From JAAAPF01 sp046541805 (GTDB lineage Bacteria > Pseudomonadota > Alphaproteobacteria > Geminicoccales > Geminicoccaceae): a stretch of DNA of 53,380 nucleotides. Position 1 is the stretch's first letter. Each line of letters opens with the position of its first letter. The DNA lies in assembly GCA_046541805.1 (NCBI GenBank), contig JBKHCM010000006.1:1-53380 (forward strand), given 5' to 3'. Both the position numbers and the translations under genes were made by a program. Of the stretch, positions 17,506 through 26,304 are shown one piece after another. The notes beneath the pieces were generated by a model. It made no database searches and was not told the origin of the DNA. It was given only the letters and a program-made list of their open reading frames with translations.

Positions 17506-19599
17506 ATGATCGGTGTCGAGTGGGGCTTGTTCGTTCTCGCCGTGCTCTGCGGCGCGGCCGGCCTCGTCTACGGGGTCCGCACGCGCGCCGCGGTCCTGGC
17601 CCTGCCCGCCGGCTCGGCGCGCATGGAAGAGATCGCCGGCGCCATTCAGGAGGGGGCGCGCGCCTATCTCAATCGGCAGTACATGACCATCGCCGGCGTC
17701 GGCGCGGTCATCTTCGTGCTGCTCGCGGTGCTCTTGAGCGTGCCGGTGGGCATCGGCTACCTCATCGGGGCGGTGCTCTCCGGCGTCGCCGGCTATATCG
17801 GCATGCTGGTCTCGGTTCAGGCCAACGTCCGCACCGCTGAAGCCGCCCGCAACGGCCTCGCCGCCGGCCTCGACGTCTCCTTCAAGGCGGGCGCCATCAC
17901 CGGCATGCTGGTCGTCGGCCTCGGCCTGTTGGGCGTCGCCGGCTACTACGGCGTCCTGCTCGTTGCCGGGCTCGAGGTGCGCGCCATCGTCGAGGCGCTG
18001 GTCGGGCTCTCCTTCGGCGCCTCGCTGATCTCGATCTTCGCGCGGCTCGGCGGCGGCATCTTCACCAAGGGCGCCGATGTGGGCGCCGACCTCGTCGGCA
18101 AGATCGAGGCCGGCATCCCCGAGGACGACCCGCGCAATCCCGCCGTGATCGCCGACAACGTGGGCGACAACGTCGGCGACTGCGCCGGAATGGCGGCGGA
18201 TTTGTTCGAGACCTACGCCGTCACCGTCGTCGCGACCATGCTTTTGGGCGCGATCTTCTTTCAGGGCGTGGCGCAGGCAACCTTGATGCTCTTTCCGCTG
18301 ATCGTCGGCGCCGTCTGTCTCATCGCCTCGATCATCGGCACGTTTTTGGTCAAACTCGGCCCCAACAACGACATCATGGGCGCTCTCTACAAGGGCTTTT
18401 GGGGTACGGCCGTGATCTCGGCGGTGGCGCTGATCCCGCTCACCTGGATCACGCTCGGCTTCACCACGACCTACACGCCTTCCTCGGGCGCGTCCTTTAC
18501 CGGGGTCGGGGTGTATCTGTGCACGCTCGTCGGCCTCGCGGTGACGGCGTTGTTGATGTTCATCACCGACTACTACACCTCGACCGCCTATCGGCCGGTC
18601 CGCAAGATCGCCCAGGCCTCGACGACCGGGCACGGCACCAACATCATCGCCGGCCTCGCCATTTCGCTCGAGGCCACCGCGCTGCCGGTGATCGTCATCG
18701 CCGCCGGCATCCTGTCGGCCTATCTCGCCGCCGGGCTCTACGGCATCGCGGTGGCGGCGACGACGATGCTCGCGCTGACCGGCATGGTGGTGAGCCTCGA
18801 CGCCTACGGCCCGGTGACCGACAACGCCGGCGGCATCGCCGAGATGGCGGATCTGCCGGCCGAAGTGCGCAGCACCACCGACGCCCTCGACGCCGTCGGC
18901 AACACCACCAAGGCGGTCACGAAGGGCTACGCCATCGGTTCGGCCGGGCTCGCCGCCATCGTCCTGTTCGCGGCGTACACCGAGGACCTCAGGCACTATT
19001 TCCCCGACATCGACATCGCCTTCAGCCTGAGCGATCCGTTCGTGGTCGTCGGCCTCTTCGTCGGCGGGCTGTTGCCGTACCTCTTCGGTGCCTTGAGCAT
19101 GCAGGCCGTCGGGCGTGCGGCGGGAGCGATCGTCGAGGAGGTGCGCCGCCAGTTCCAGGCCGATGCCGGCATCATGGCGGGGACGTCGCGGCCGGACTAC
19201 TCGAAGGCGGTCGACCTGCTCACCAAGGCGGCGATCCGCGAGATGATCGTGCCGTCGCTGCTGCCCGTGCTCGCGCCGATCGTGCTCTACGCCGCGATCG
19301 CCGCGATCGCCGGCCAGGTCGCCGGCTTTACCGCCCTCGGCGCGATGCTCCTGGGCACGATCGTGACCGGCATCTTCGTCGCGATCTCCATGACCTCGGG
19401 CGGCGGCGCCTGGGACAACGCCAAAAAGCACATCGAGGACGGCCATTTCGGCGGCAAGGGCTCGGAGGCCCACAAGGCCGCGGTGACCGGCGATACGGTC
19501 GGTGATCCGTACAAGGACACCGCCGGGCCGGCGGTGAACCCGATGATCAAGATCATCAACATCGTCGCGCTGTTGCTGCTGGCCGCGCTGGCGGCTTGA
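17506..19599 (+). CDS. hppA: membrane-bound proton-translocating pyrophosphatase, K+-independent type
   Basis: A 697-residue pump with about 16 membrane helices that couples hydrolysis of pyrophosphate to proton export. The pyrophosphate/magnesium site is DVGADLVGKIEAG and NPAVIADNVGDNVGDCAGM, with a further acidic cluster around DAYGPVTDNAGG. GNTTKAVTKGYAIGSA carries Lys where K+-dependent enzymes have Ala (GNTTAA), so it belongs to the K+-independent, H+-pumping class. The ATG at 17506 (MIGVEWGLF) gives the normal length. An open frame reaching back to 17344 has no family support. Transcribed divergently from the VTT gene, with 250 bases between. Confidence 0.96.
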   Translation: MIGVEWGLFVLAVLCGAAGLVYGVRTRAAVLALPAGSARMEEIAGAIQEGARAYLNRQYMTIAGVGAVIFVLLAVLLSVPVGIGYLIGAVLSGVAGYIGMLVSVQANVRTAEAARNGLAAGLDVSFKAGAITGMLVVGLGLLGVAGYYGVLLVAGLEVRAIVEALVGLSFGASLISIFARLGGGIFTKGADVGADLVGKIEAGIPEDDPRNPAVIADNVGDNVGDCAGMAADLFETYAVTVVATMLLGAIFFQGVAQATLMLFPLIVGAVCLIASIIGTFLVKLGPNNDIMGALYKGFWGTAVISAVALIPLTWITLGFTTTYTPSSGASFTGVGVYLCTLVGLAVTALLMFITDYYTSTAYRPVRKIAQASTTGHGTNIIAGLAISLEATALPVIVIAAGILSAYLAAGLYGIAVAATTMLALTGMVVSLDAYGPVTDNAGGIAEMADLPAEVRSTTDALDAVGNTTKAVTKGYAIGSAGLAAIVLFAAYTEDLRHYFPDIDIAFSLSDPFVVVGLFVGGLLPYLFGALSMQAVGRAAGAIVEEVRRQFQADAGIMAGTSRPDYSKAVDLLTKAAIREMIVPSLLPVLAPIVLYAAIAAIAGQVAGFTALGAMLLGTIVTGIFVAISMTSGGGAWDNAKKHIEDGHFGGKGSEAHKAAVTGDTVGDPYKDTAGPAVNPMIKIINIVALLLLAALAA

Positions 19600-19601
19600 G
19601 C

Positions 19602-20645
19602 TCAGGCCAGGGCGCGCTTGGCGCGCTTGAAGTTCGTGCAGTTGCGACCGCTGTTCTTGGCGGCGTAGAGCGCGGCGTCGGCGCGCTCGAGCACGCGCGC
19701 GAGCGGCTCGGCGGGCTCGTACTCGCTGATCCCGACGGAGAGGGTGATCCGCCGCAAGGGCGCGTTGTCGCTCTTGCGCGCGATCCGCAGGCCGCTGACC
19801 GCCTTGCGGACGTTCTCGCCGAGCTCGATGGCGTCACCCAAGGTTGTGTTCGCGGCCAGGAGCACGAATTCCTCGCCGCCGTAGCGAAAAACCTCGTGGT
19901 CGAGCGCGGTGGTCTCGACGATGCGTTTGGTCACCAGCGTCAGGACCCGATCGCCCAGCTGATGACCATAGGTATCGTTGAAGTCCTTGAAATGGTCGAT
20001 GTCCAAGAGGATCACCGACAGCGGCGCGCCGGTCTCGCAGGCGAGGGTGGCCAGCTCGCGCAAGCGCCGATCGAAGCGCTTGCGGTTGCCGACCTTGGTG
20101 AGGGCGTCGGTCTCGGCCTCGTGGCGAACAGCGTCGAGTTCCTGCTTGAGCTTGGAGACCTCGTCGGCTTGAGCCGTCGCCGTCCGTTGCCAATGATCGG
20201 TGCGGTGCAGGATCGTGTGGGTGTCCGCGCGCAGGGTGGCGAGGGCCTCATGCAGCTCCTCGAAGCTGTCGCACGCGTCGAGACAGGTCACCAACCCGTC
20301 GAGGCTGTCGCCATAGTCCTTGGTCCCCGACGCGATCTGGGCCAACAGGGCACCGATCTCGGCCAGGTGCTCCTGTATGCGGTCACCGAGGTGGCGATAT
20401 CGCGAGCGGTCACGCTCGTGACCGAAAAAGCGTTCGTAGAGTTCCCAGTTGCGCGCGTCGTCGTAAGGCACCGCCTGGGTGTCGAGAACGCCGATGAGGC
20501 GGGTGAGGGCGGGAAGGCTGTCGGCGGCGACGTGGTACCAGACCAGGTAGTTCTCGGGGGTAGGGGGGATCTGACGCCGCTGCATGGCCAACAGCGCCTC
20601 GCGCGCCCATGCGTTGGTGGAAAGGCGTCCGTTCGGAAATCCCAT
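19602..20645 (-). CDS. diguanylate cyclase (GGDEF domain)
   Basis: A 347-residue cytoplasmic enzyme that would make cyclic di-GMP from two GTP. Residues 1 to about 150 are an N-terminal helical region of the kind found in alphaproteobacterial soluble diguanylate cyclases (starts with QIPPTPENYLVWYHV). A coiled-coil linker follows (DEVSKLKQELDAVRHEAETD), then the GGDEF domain with DALTKVGNRKRFD, LLDIDHFKDFNDTYGH and the active-site loop FRYGGEEF. The inhibitory RxxD site before the loop reads TALD, so the Arg needed for product inhibition is missing. It converges with hppA, only 2 bases between stops. A 22-bp inverted repeat sits just upstream of its start. Confidence 0.94.
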   Translation of the reverse strand: MGFPNGRLSTNAWAREALLAMQRRQIPPTPENYLVWYHVAADSLPALTRLIGVLDTQAVPYDDARNWELYERFFGHERDRSRYRHLGDRIQEHLAEIGALLAQIASGTKDYGDSLDGLVTCLDACDSFEELHEALATLRADTHTILHRTDHWQRTATAQADEVSKLKQELDAVRHEAETDALTKVGNRKRFDRRLRELATLACETGAPLSVILLDIDHFKDFNDTYGHQLGDRVLTLVTKRIVETTALDHEVFRYGGEEFVLLAANTTLGDAIELGENVRKAVSGLRIARKSDNAPLRRITLSVGISEYEPAEPLARVLERADAALYAAKNSGRNCTNFKRAKRALA

Positions 20646-20673
20646 GCGCCCGCCCCGCAGCCATCGCCTTAGA

Positions 20674-20695
20674 CCGTCAATTCGGATGTTGACGG
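20674..20695. promoter_or_regulatory. inverted repeat upstream of the diguanylate cyclase gene (possible operator)
   Basis: CCGTCAA, 8-base spacer, TTGACGG: a perfect 7-bp dyad whose near end is 28 bases upstream of the cyclase start codon. Its TTGACGG arm could also serve as a minus-35 element. A dimeric repressor bound here would block transcription. Regulator unknown. Confidence 0.4.
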
Positions 20696-20858
20696 CGGCT
20701 GACCATAACCGGGAGAGTTTGCGGTTCGTTTAACGCCAAGCGCCTTGACCCTACCGCGAAACTGTCACATCAACCCGCTATGTCACCATCCACATGGAAC
20801 GCGTGATGCAACGGGAGCGACCGCGCGGCGCGGTCCGCTCGACACGGAGGCTCCGCCG

Positions 20859-21440
20859 GTGACGTCGGGGCCGGCCCAGCGTCTCCCCCACCTCGACGGG
20901 TGTCCCGCCCTCGTCCTGAACGCGGACTACCAGCCGCTCAGCTATTTCCCGTTGTCGCTGTGGAGCTGGCAGGAAACGGTCAAGGCGATCTTTTTGGACC
21001 GCGTCGCCGTCGTGTCGCACTACGAGCGCGAGATCCGCTCGCCGAACGCCCGCTTCCGCCTGCCCAGCGTCGTGGCGCTGAAGCAGTACGTGCCGCAGAG
21101 CCGCTACCCGCCCTTCACCCGCTTCAACGTGTTTTTGCGCGACCGCTTCACCTGCCAGTATTGCGGCGGCAAGCATCGCGCCGAGGATCTGACCTTCGAT
21201 CACGTCGTGCCGCGCTCGCGCGGCGGGGTGACCAGCTGGTCCAATATCCTCACCGCCTGCACCCGCTGCAATCTCGCCAAGGGCAACAAGCTGCCGAAGG
21301 AGTGCGGGCTCAGCCCCTTGTCGCCGCCGGGCAAGCCGACGACCTTCGATCTCCAAAAGGCGGGGCGCGCCTTTCCGCCGAACTATCTCCATGAGAGCTG
21401 GCGCGATTTCCTCTATTGGGACAGCGAGCTCGAGCCCTGA
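20859..21440 (+). CDS. HNH endonuclease family protein
   Basis: A 193-residue protein of a family widespread in alphaproteobacteria. An N-terminal domain (LNADYQPLSYFPLSLWSW, then KAIFLDRVAVVS) precedes the HNH domain with two zinc pairs, Cys-x2-Cys in FTCQYCGGKH and in TACTRCNLAKGNK, around the nuclease core DHVVPRSRGG and the Asn of WSNILTA. It is chromosomal and stand-alone, not linked to Cas or restriction genes; the cellular DNA substrate is unknown. The GTG at 20859 is chosen because GGAGG lies 8 bases upstream. The same frame is open back to 20745 without family similarity. Confidence 0.87.
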   Translation: MTSGPAQRLPHLDGCPALVLNADYQPLSYFPLSLWSWQETVKAIFLDRVAVVSHYEREIRSPNARFRLPSVVALKQYVPQSRYPPFTRFNVFLRDRFTCQYCGGKHRAEDLTFDHVVPRSRGGVTSWSNILTACTRCNLAKGNKLPKECGLSPLSPPGKPTTFDLQKAGRAFPPNYLHESWRDFLYWDSELEP

Positions 21441-21761
21441 GCCCAGCGTCCGCGAGTTCGCTGCCCGCGAAGGTGTTCGGCGGCGTCGAGCGTCTCCAGC
21501 GTTGCCGCGCGCTCGCACCATCGCCGGCATGTGCGTCGCGCCGGTCACCGTTGCGTCGACCCTGGCTTGACCGCGTGGTGTGAAGCGGGCGCCATGGCGC
21601 GCACGGAACGACCTTGGCCGGCGCCCCGCCTCACCACCTTCGCCTCGTCGTGGCTCGCGACGCGTGTCGCGCTGCCGCTCGTGGCGACGACGCCGTTTCC
21701 CGACGTCGCGCGTGGCTGAGACCGCGGAACGAAGCGCTGCCCGCGACGGGGGAGGAGCGCG
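21441..21761. other. intergenic stretch without a recognisable gene
   Basis: About 320 bases between the HNH nuclease and the AbrB-family gene. Short open frames occur on both strands, but none shows a known domain, a ribosome binding site with a start, or a plausible protein composition. No hairpin or repeat stands out. It may hold the promoter of the downstream gene. Confidence 0.6.
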
Positions 21762-22805
21762 CTGCGCGCGGAGCTCGAGCGATGGGGACGGACGGCGGCC
21801 GGGCTCGCCCTGGGCGCCGCGGGTGGGGCGCTCTTCGTGGCGCTCGGACTGCCCTTGCCGTGGCTTCTGGGCGCGATGCTCACGGTGACGGCGGCGACGC
21901 TCGCGGGCCTGCGGGTCGAGATCAGGCCGCCGCTCCGGCTCGCCATGCTCGTGGTCATCGGCGTGCTCATCGGCAGCGCCTTCGACCGCGGCATGCTCGC
22001 CGAGCTCGACCGGTGGATCTGGAGCCTGGCGGCGCTGCCGCTCTACGTCGTCGGCATCGGCGGCGCCATGATGGTCTATCTGCAGCGTTTCGCCGGCTTC
22101 GACCGGGCGACCGCCTATTTCGCGGCCGCCCCCGGCGGACTTTCGGAGATGATCCTCTTGAGCGACCGGTTCGGCGCGGACGTGCGGCGCGTCAGCTTGG
22201 TCCACGCCCTGCGGGTGCTGCTCTTGGTGACGGCGATCCCCGTCGTCGTCGACCAGCTCGGGCTGCTCGCGCCGGCGCCGCCGCGCCAAGCGCCTTCCTC
22301 CCTCGCCGACGGCTTGATCCTGTTGGCGGCCGGCGTCGCGGGCGTCGTCGCAGCCCGCCTGGTCCGGCTGCCCAATGCCGTCCTGCTGGGCCCGATGCTC
22401 GCGAGCGCGGTCGTCCACGTCGTCGGCTGGACCGACAGCCACCCGCCGGGCGCGGTCGTCGCCTGCGCGCAGGTCGTCGTCGGCGCCGCGGTCGGCACCC
22501 GCTTCACCGGGCTCGGCTTCGGCGAGGTCGTCCGCACCCTCGGCCACGGCGCCGTGATGACGGCGATGATGGTGGCGCTCGGCGCCGGCTTCGCGCTGGT
22601 GATCCATCCCCTCGCCGGCCTCGCCCTCCTGCCGCTGCTGATCGCTTACGTCCCGGGCGGCGTCGCGGAGATGGCGCTGGTGGCCCTGGCGCTGGGCATC
22701 GACCCCGCCTTCGTCACCACCCACCACGCCGTGCGGATCGCGCTCGTGGTCGGTCTTGCGAGCGTGCTGTTCGCGCGGGTGGTGCCGGCAGCGGCGCGGC
22801 GGTGA
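21762..22805 (+). CDS. AbrB-family integral membrane protein (start uncertain)
   Basis: A membrane protein of the family often labelled AbrB or ammonia monooxygenase-like; despite the name it is not the Bacillus regulator. It has two repeated halves of five helices with the motifs GLPLPWLLGAML, AAPGGLSEMILLSDRFGADVRRVSLVHALRV (first half) and LPNAVLLGPMLASA, YVPGGVAEMALVALALGIDPAFVTTHHAVRI (second half). The first ATG/GTG/TTG is GTG 21837, which cuts into the conserved first glycine-rich helix. The frame is open without ATG, GTG or TTG back to a TGA at 21717. CTG 21762 sits 5 to 7 bases after GGAGGAG and gives a full N-terminus (347 residues), so I use it. Transport substrate unknown. Confidence 0.75.
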   Translation: MRAELERWGRTAAGLALGAAGGALFVALGLPLPWLLGAMLTVTAATLAGLRVEIRPPLRLAMLVVIGVLIGSAFDRGMLAELDRWIWSLAALPLYVVGIGGAMMVYLQRFAGFDRATAYFAAAPGGLSEMILLSDRFGADVRRVSLVHALRVLLLVTAIPVVVDQLGLLAPAPPRQAPSSLADGLILLAAGVAGVVAARLVRLPNAVLLGPMLASAVVHVVGWTDSHPPGAVVACAQVVVGAAVGTRFTGLGFGEVVRTLGHGAVMTAMMVALGAGFALVIHPLAGLALLPLLIAYVPGGVAEMALVALALGIDPAFVTTHHAVRIALVVGLASVLFARVVPAAARR

Positions 22806-22812
22806 GCGGTCC

Positions 22813-22889
22813 TGGTGCGCCCGGCAGGATTCGAACCTGCGACCTACGGCTTAGGAGGCCGTCGCTCTATCCGACTGAGCTACGGGCGC
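22813..22889 (-). tRNA. tRNA-Arg (anticodon CCT)
   Basis: Cloverleaf on the minus strand. The acceptor stem is GCGCCCG/CGGGCGC, the D arm AGCTCAGTCGGATAGAGC, the anticodon stem ACGGC/GCCGT with loop CTCCTAA giving anticodon CCT (reads AGG), and the T arm contains GGTTCGAATCC. The discriminator is A with encoded CCA. It lies between the convergent end of the AbrB-family gene and the start of the SNase-like gene. Confidence 0.96.
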
Positions 22890-22960
22890 GCCGATGGTCT
22901 CGGTTTGACCGTCGCTCGCTCCGCGGTCAAGTGCGGAGGGGAGATCACGAGGGAGCCGGC

Positions 22961-23668
22961 ATGCGGTGGATACAGCGCTGGCGGCGGCAATGCGGCGCTG
23001 CGGCGGCGCTCTCGCTCGTGTTGCTGGCGGCCGAGACCGCGGCGCAGCCGCGGGCGACCGGGCCGCTCACGCTGGTGACGGAGCAGGCGGGCGCGGTGCG
23101 CCTCGACGGGCTGGCGCCGGACCTGGCGGCGCGTGACCTAAAGGCCGCCGTCACCGGGCTGGAGCGGCTGGTGGTGCGCGGACCATCGCGGCGCGACCGC
23201 ACCGGCCATCGTCGCGCCGAGGTCTTCACGCCGGATGGGCGCAGCCTGCAGGCCCGCTTCGTCGCGGCGGGTCGGGCGCGTGTCCGTCCCGCGCTCGAGC
23301 CCGAACTCACCCGCCGGCTGCTCGTGCTCGAGGCCGAGGCGCGGGCTGCCGGGCGCGGCGGGTGGGGCGACGGTCGCTTTCGTCTCCACCCGGCGGTGCC
23401 GCCACCGGCCGTCGAGGGCTTCGCGATCGTGCGCGGCACGGTCGTCGGCACGGCCGAGACCCGCTGGTTTCACTACCTCAACTTTGGCGAGGACTACTGG
23501 ACGGACTTCTCGGTGCGTCTGCGGCCGCGCGACGTCCGCGACGAAGCGTGGGCGCCGGACCCCGCCGACCTCGTCGGCCGGCGGGTCGAGGTGCGCGGCT
23601 TCGTCTTCGAGAGCGGCGGACCGATGATCGAGATCGACGGCCCGCTGCAGCTGCGGGTCCTCGAGTGA
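22961..23668 (+). CDS. secreted or periplasmic SNase-like (thermonuclease-fold) protein
   Basis: A 235-residue protein with an N-terminal signal peptide (charged start, hydrophobic stretch LSLVLLAAETAAQ, cleavage near 30). Residues about 60 to 130 resemble the staphylococcal nuclease fold: RDRTGHRRAEVFTPDGRSLQ, FVAAGRARVRP, LEAEARAAGRGGWG. About 100 further residues (FAIVRGTVVGTAETRWFHYLNFGEDYWTDFSV, in two parts, then LVGRRVEVRGFVF) look like an OB-type domain found behind bacterial SNase domains. The usual first catalytic Arg and the Glu are not clearly kept, so nuclease activity is doubtful. The ATG follows GAGGGAG. Confidence 0.75.
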   Translation: MRWIQRWRRQCGAAAALSLVLLAAETAAQPRATGPLTLVTEQAGAVRLDGLAPDLAARDLKAAVTGLERLVVRGPSRRDRTGHRRAEVFTPDGRSLQARFVAAGRARVRPALEPELTRRLLVLEAEARAAGRGGWGDGRFRLHPAVPPPAVEGFAIVRGTVVGTAETRWFHYLNFGEDYWTDFSVRLRPRDVRDEAWAPDPADLVGRRVEVRGFVFESGGPMIEIDGPLQLRVLE

Positions 23669-23682
23669 GGCCCAGCCGAGGC

Positions 23683-25062
23683 TCAGACGACGAGCCGGGC
23701 GTCGAACCCATCCTCGTCGAAGGCGAGGCGGGTCGGCTTGCCGTTGACCTGCGTCTCCAACAGCACGCGCCGACCCCAAAGCGTGTAGAGGTGCTGCAGG
23801 GTCCGCTCGGCATAGCCCAGATGCAGATCCCGGCCGTCGTGGTCGTGGACCAGGTAGAGCTCGCGCCGCCGGTTGAAGTCGGCGTCGGTGATCCGGATCG
23901 ACGGATTGTTGCCGCTGCCGACCTGGGCGATCAGCTTACGCTTGACGTCTTCCCAATGCGCGTCGTCGGCGACCGAATCGACCACCAGCTTGTCGCCCTT
24001 GGGCTCGTAGCTGAAGAGGTCGAGCTCGCGCATGGTCTCGGCGTCGAGAAAGCGCCTGAGGAAGGCGGCGTCCCGGTCGCTCTCGCGCACCGCCCAGATG
24101 GCCTCCTCGCCGTGGCGCTCGGCGATCTTGTGCCAGAGCACGAAGCCGAGGTGGTAGGGATTGATCGAGCCCGGATGCGGGCAGACCACTTGGTTGTGGC
24201 GGACCAGGAACTCGATGCGGACATCCTGTGGCAGCTCGAGACTGTGGAGGATCTTGTGGTGCCAGTAGCTGGCCCAGCCCTCGTTCATGATCTTGGTCTC
24301 GATCTGCGGCAGGAAATACCGCGTCTCGGCGTCGACGATGTCGAGAACGTCGCGTTCCCACTCGGCCAGGGCGGTGTGGTGATCACGCATGAAGGCGAGG
24401 ATGTCGCTCACCGGCTCCGGCGGGAAGCGGTCATTGGCGACCTTCGGCGCCTCGGGCCGCTTGTGCAGGACGGCGAACGGGTCGTGCCCGGTCTCACCAG
24501 GCCGCGCGCGCTCACGCTGCTCGTCGACGGTCAGCCGGCGCACCGCGGCGTTCGGGCTCATGCAGAAGGCGAGGGCGTGCGCGGCGTCGAGCACGCGCTC
24601 GACGCGTTCGTCGCCGATGGACGGGTCCTCGATGTAGCTGCGCACCCGATCCGCCCGCGCCTTGAAGGACCCGATGGTCTCCTTGGCGTCCGTCGCGCTC
24701 GTGAACGTAAAGTTGTTCTTGAAGAAGTCGTTATGACCGTAGACGTGCGCGATTGTCAGAATCTGCAGCGTCAACGAGTTGTCGGTCATCAGGTAGGCCA
24801 GGCACGGATCGGAGTTGATCACGAGCTCGTAGGGTAAGCCACTGACGCCGTAGTCATAGAGGGTCTTCGTCTTCTCGAACGACTTGCCGTAGGACCAGTG
24901 TGGGTAGTGCGCCGGCATGCCGTGATACGCCATGTAGCCGAGCATGGCGTGGTGGTCGCAGACTTCAAACTCCTGACGATAGCAGTCCAGTCCGAATTCC
25001 TCGACCTTCTCGCGGATTTTCTCGTCCCAGTGCTGCAGGTCCTCGACGGTCCAGCTGGTCAT
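23683..25062 (-). CDS. SpoVR family protein
   Basis: A 459-residue cytoplasmic protein of the SpoVR family, which in Bacillus affects spore cortex formation and in non-sporulating proteobacteria is co-expressed with prkA and yeaH in stationary phase. Its biochemical activity is not established. Typical segments seen: EFEVCDHHAMLGYMAYHGMP, HWSYGKSFEKTKTLYDYGVS, LAYLMTDNSLTLQ, HVYGHNDFFKNN and ILHSLELPQDVRIEFLVRHN. The ATG at 25062 shares one base with the stop of the upstream yeaH-like gene, which fixes the start; a frame extending to 25254 lies inside that gene. Convergent with the SNase-like gene (14 bases between stops). Confidence 0.94.
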   Translation of the reverse strand: MTSWTVEDLQHWDEKIREKVEEFGLDCYRQEFEVCDHHAMLGYMAYHGMPAHYPHWSYGKSFEKTKTLYDYGVSGLPYELVINSDPCLAYLMTDNSLTLQILTIAHVYGHNDFFKNNFTFTSATDAKETIGSFKARADRVRSYIEDPSIGDERVERVLDAAHALAFCMSPNAAVRRLTVDEQRERARPGETGHDPFAVLHKRPEAPKVANDRFPPEPVSDILAFMRDHHTALAEWERDVLDIVDAETRYFLPQIETKIMNEGWASYWHHKILHSLELPQDVRIEFLVRHNQVVCPHPGSINPYHLGFVLWHKIAERHGEEAIWAVRESDRDAAFLRRFLDAETMRELDLFSYEPKGDKLVVDSVADDAHWEDVKRKLIAQVGSGNNPSIRITDADFNRRRELYLVHDHDGRDLHLGYAERTLQHLYTLWGRRVLLETQVNGKPTRLAFDEDGFDARLVV

Positions 25063-26285
25063 CACACGCTCTCCGCCTTTTCGCGCGACAGAAAGGCGCG
25101 GAAGCTGGGCCAGATATCCGCCTTGCTCTCGATCAGCACCGATTGGTAGTTCGGTTTGTCGAGTTTGCCGAACAGTTCGAGCATCGAACTCTCGTAGAAG
25201 TGCGACCCCATCGGCTTGATCTCGCCGTAACCGAAGAGGTTGCTGACGTCGCACAGCTCTTCCGCCGCCTTCAACGTCGCTTGGTTATCGCTCTCGAAGT
25301 TATCACCGTCGGAACAGTGGAACGCGTAGATGTTCCAGTGCTGCGGATGATAGCGATCGCGAATGATCTCGAGAGCTTTGTTGTAGCCGGAGGAGATCAT
25401 CGTGCCGCCGCTCTCCCCTTTGTGAAAGAATTCCTCCTCGGTAACCTCCCTGGCGCGGCTGTGATGCGCCACGAAGACCAGCTCCACCCGCTCGTACTTG
25501 GTGCGAACGAACTGATAGAGCAGAAAGAAGAAGCTGCGGGCCAAGTACTTCTTCATCGAGTCCATCGAGCCCGAAGTGTCCATGATGCAGATGACCACGG
25601 CGTTGCTCTCGGGCTTGGTGTCCTCGATGAGTTTCTTGTAGGTGAGGTCGTCGTCGATGAAGGGGAAACGCTTCTCGCCGTGCTCGGGATGGATCGGCAG
25701 GCCGCGCGCCTCGCGCGGGTCCGCGGGCTCCGCCGGCGGCTCGACGCCGCGCGCCTTCATGCGCCGGACGCGGGCGCGGGCGGTGCGCCGACGGTCGAGG
25801 TGCACGCGCACCCCCGATTTACGGTAGCCGCGCCGCTTGACGGTCCGCTCGGCGACGACGTCCTTCAGGATCCGCCGTTCCAGATCCGGCAGCTCCAAAT
25901 CCTCGAACATGATGTCGACGAGCTCGTCGAGCGTGACGTCCGTCTCGTAGTAGTCGACGCCCGGCTGGTCCCCCGCCTTGCCGGGCTCGCCCTGGCCGTC
26001 CTTGCGGTCGCCGACGACCTGGCCGGGCTGCGTGTCGCCCTGGCCGCTGCCGACGCCGCCCTGGTTGTCGCCGTAGACGAAGCGGTACTCCTTGACCCCG
26101 CGGATCGGGATCTTGATCACCTTGTCGCGATCGCGGCCGATGATGCTCTCATCGGCGATCACGTCCGCGATGTTCTCGCGGATCGCCTCCTTGAGCTTGT
26201 GGCGGTGACGCTGGCGGTCCCGGGCGGTGCGATCGCTTCGGAGCGCATCGCCCGAGGCAAAAGGCCGGAAGATGGAATCGACCAC
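25062..26285 (-). CDS. YeaH/YhbH family protein (DUF444, VWA-like)
   Basis: A 407-residue protein, second gene of the prkA-yeaH-spoVR module. The N-terminal part is basic, with a Gly/Gln-rich segment at about 75 to 105 (NQGGVGSGQGDTQPGQV). The C-terminal half is a von Willebrand A-type domain with a MIDAS motif, IMDTSGSMDSMKK, and conserved FVAHHSRAREVTEEEFF, GESGGTMISSGY and FHCSDGDNF. In E. coli yeaGH is induced by nitrogen starvation and stationary phase under RpoS/NtrC control; the partner of the VWA domain is unknown. GTG start at 26285, 19 bases after the prkA stop. The Shine-Dalgarno match is weak, so the start could shift. Confidence 0.93.
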   Translation of the reverse strand: MVDSIFRPFASGDALRSDRTARDRQRHRHKLKEAIRENIADVIADESIIGRDRDKVIKIPIRGVKEYRFVYGDNQGGVGSGQGDTQPGQVVGDRKDGQGEPGKAGDQPGVDYYETDVTLDELVDIMFEDLELPDLERRILKDVVAERTVKRRGYRKSGVRVHLDRRRTARARVRRMKARGVEPPAEPADPREARGLPIHPEHGEKRFPFIDDDLTYKKLIEDTKPESNAVVICIMDTSGSMDSMKKYLARSFFFLLYQFVRTKYERVELVFVAHHSRAREVTEEEFFHKGESGGTMISSGYNKALEIIRDRYHPQHWNIYAFHCSDGDNFESDNQATLKAAEELCDVSNLFGYGEIKPMGSHFYESSMLELFGKLDKPNYQSVLIESKADIWPSFRAFLSREKAESV

Positions 26286-26304
26286 GGTCGTGACGTTTGC
26301 CCCC

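Noticed and set aside
20859..21440. HNH nuclease as part of a Cas9/IscB or restriction system
   Set aside because: No RuvC domain, CRISPR repeats, guide RNA or methyltransferase gene nearby; the N-terminal domain is that of a common chromosomal HNH family.
21837..22805. AbrB-like transcriptional regulator
   Set aside because: The family name is misleading: the protein is made of about ten membrane helices and has no DNA-binding domain.
22815..23078. Small plus-strand frame beginning MRPAGFEPATYGLGG
   Set aside because: This is the well-known artefact of translating the complement of a tRNA gene, here tRNA-Arg(CCT).
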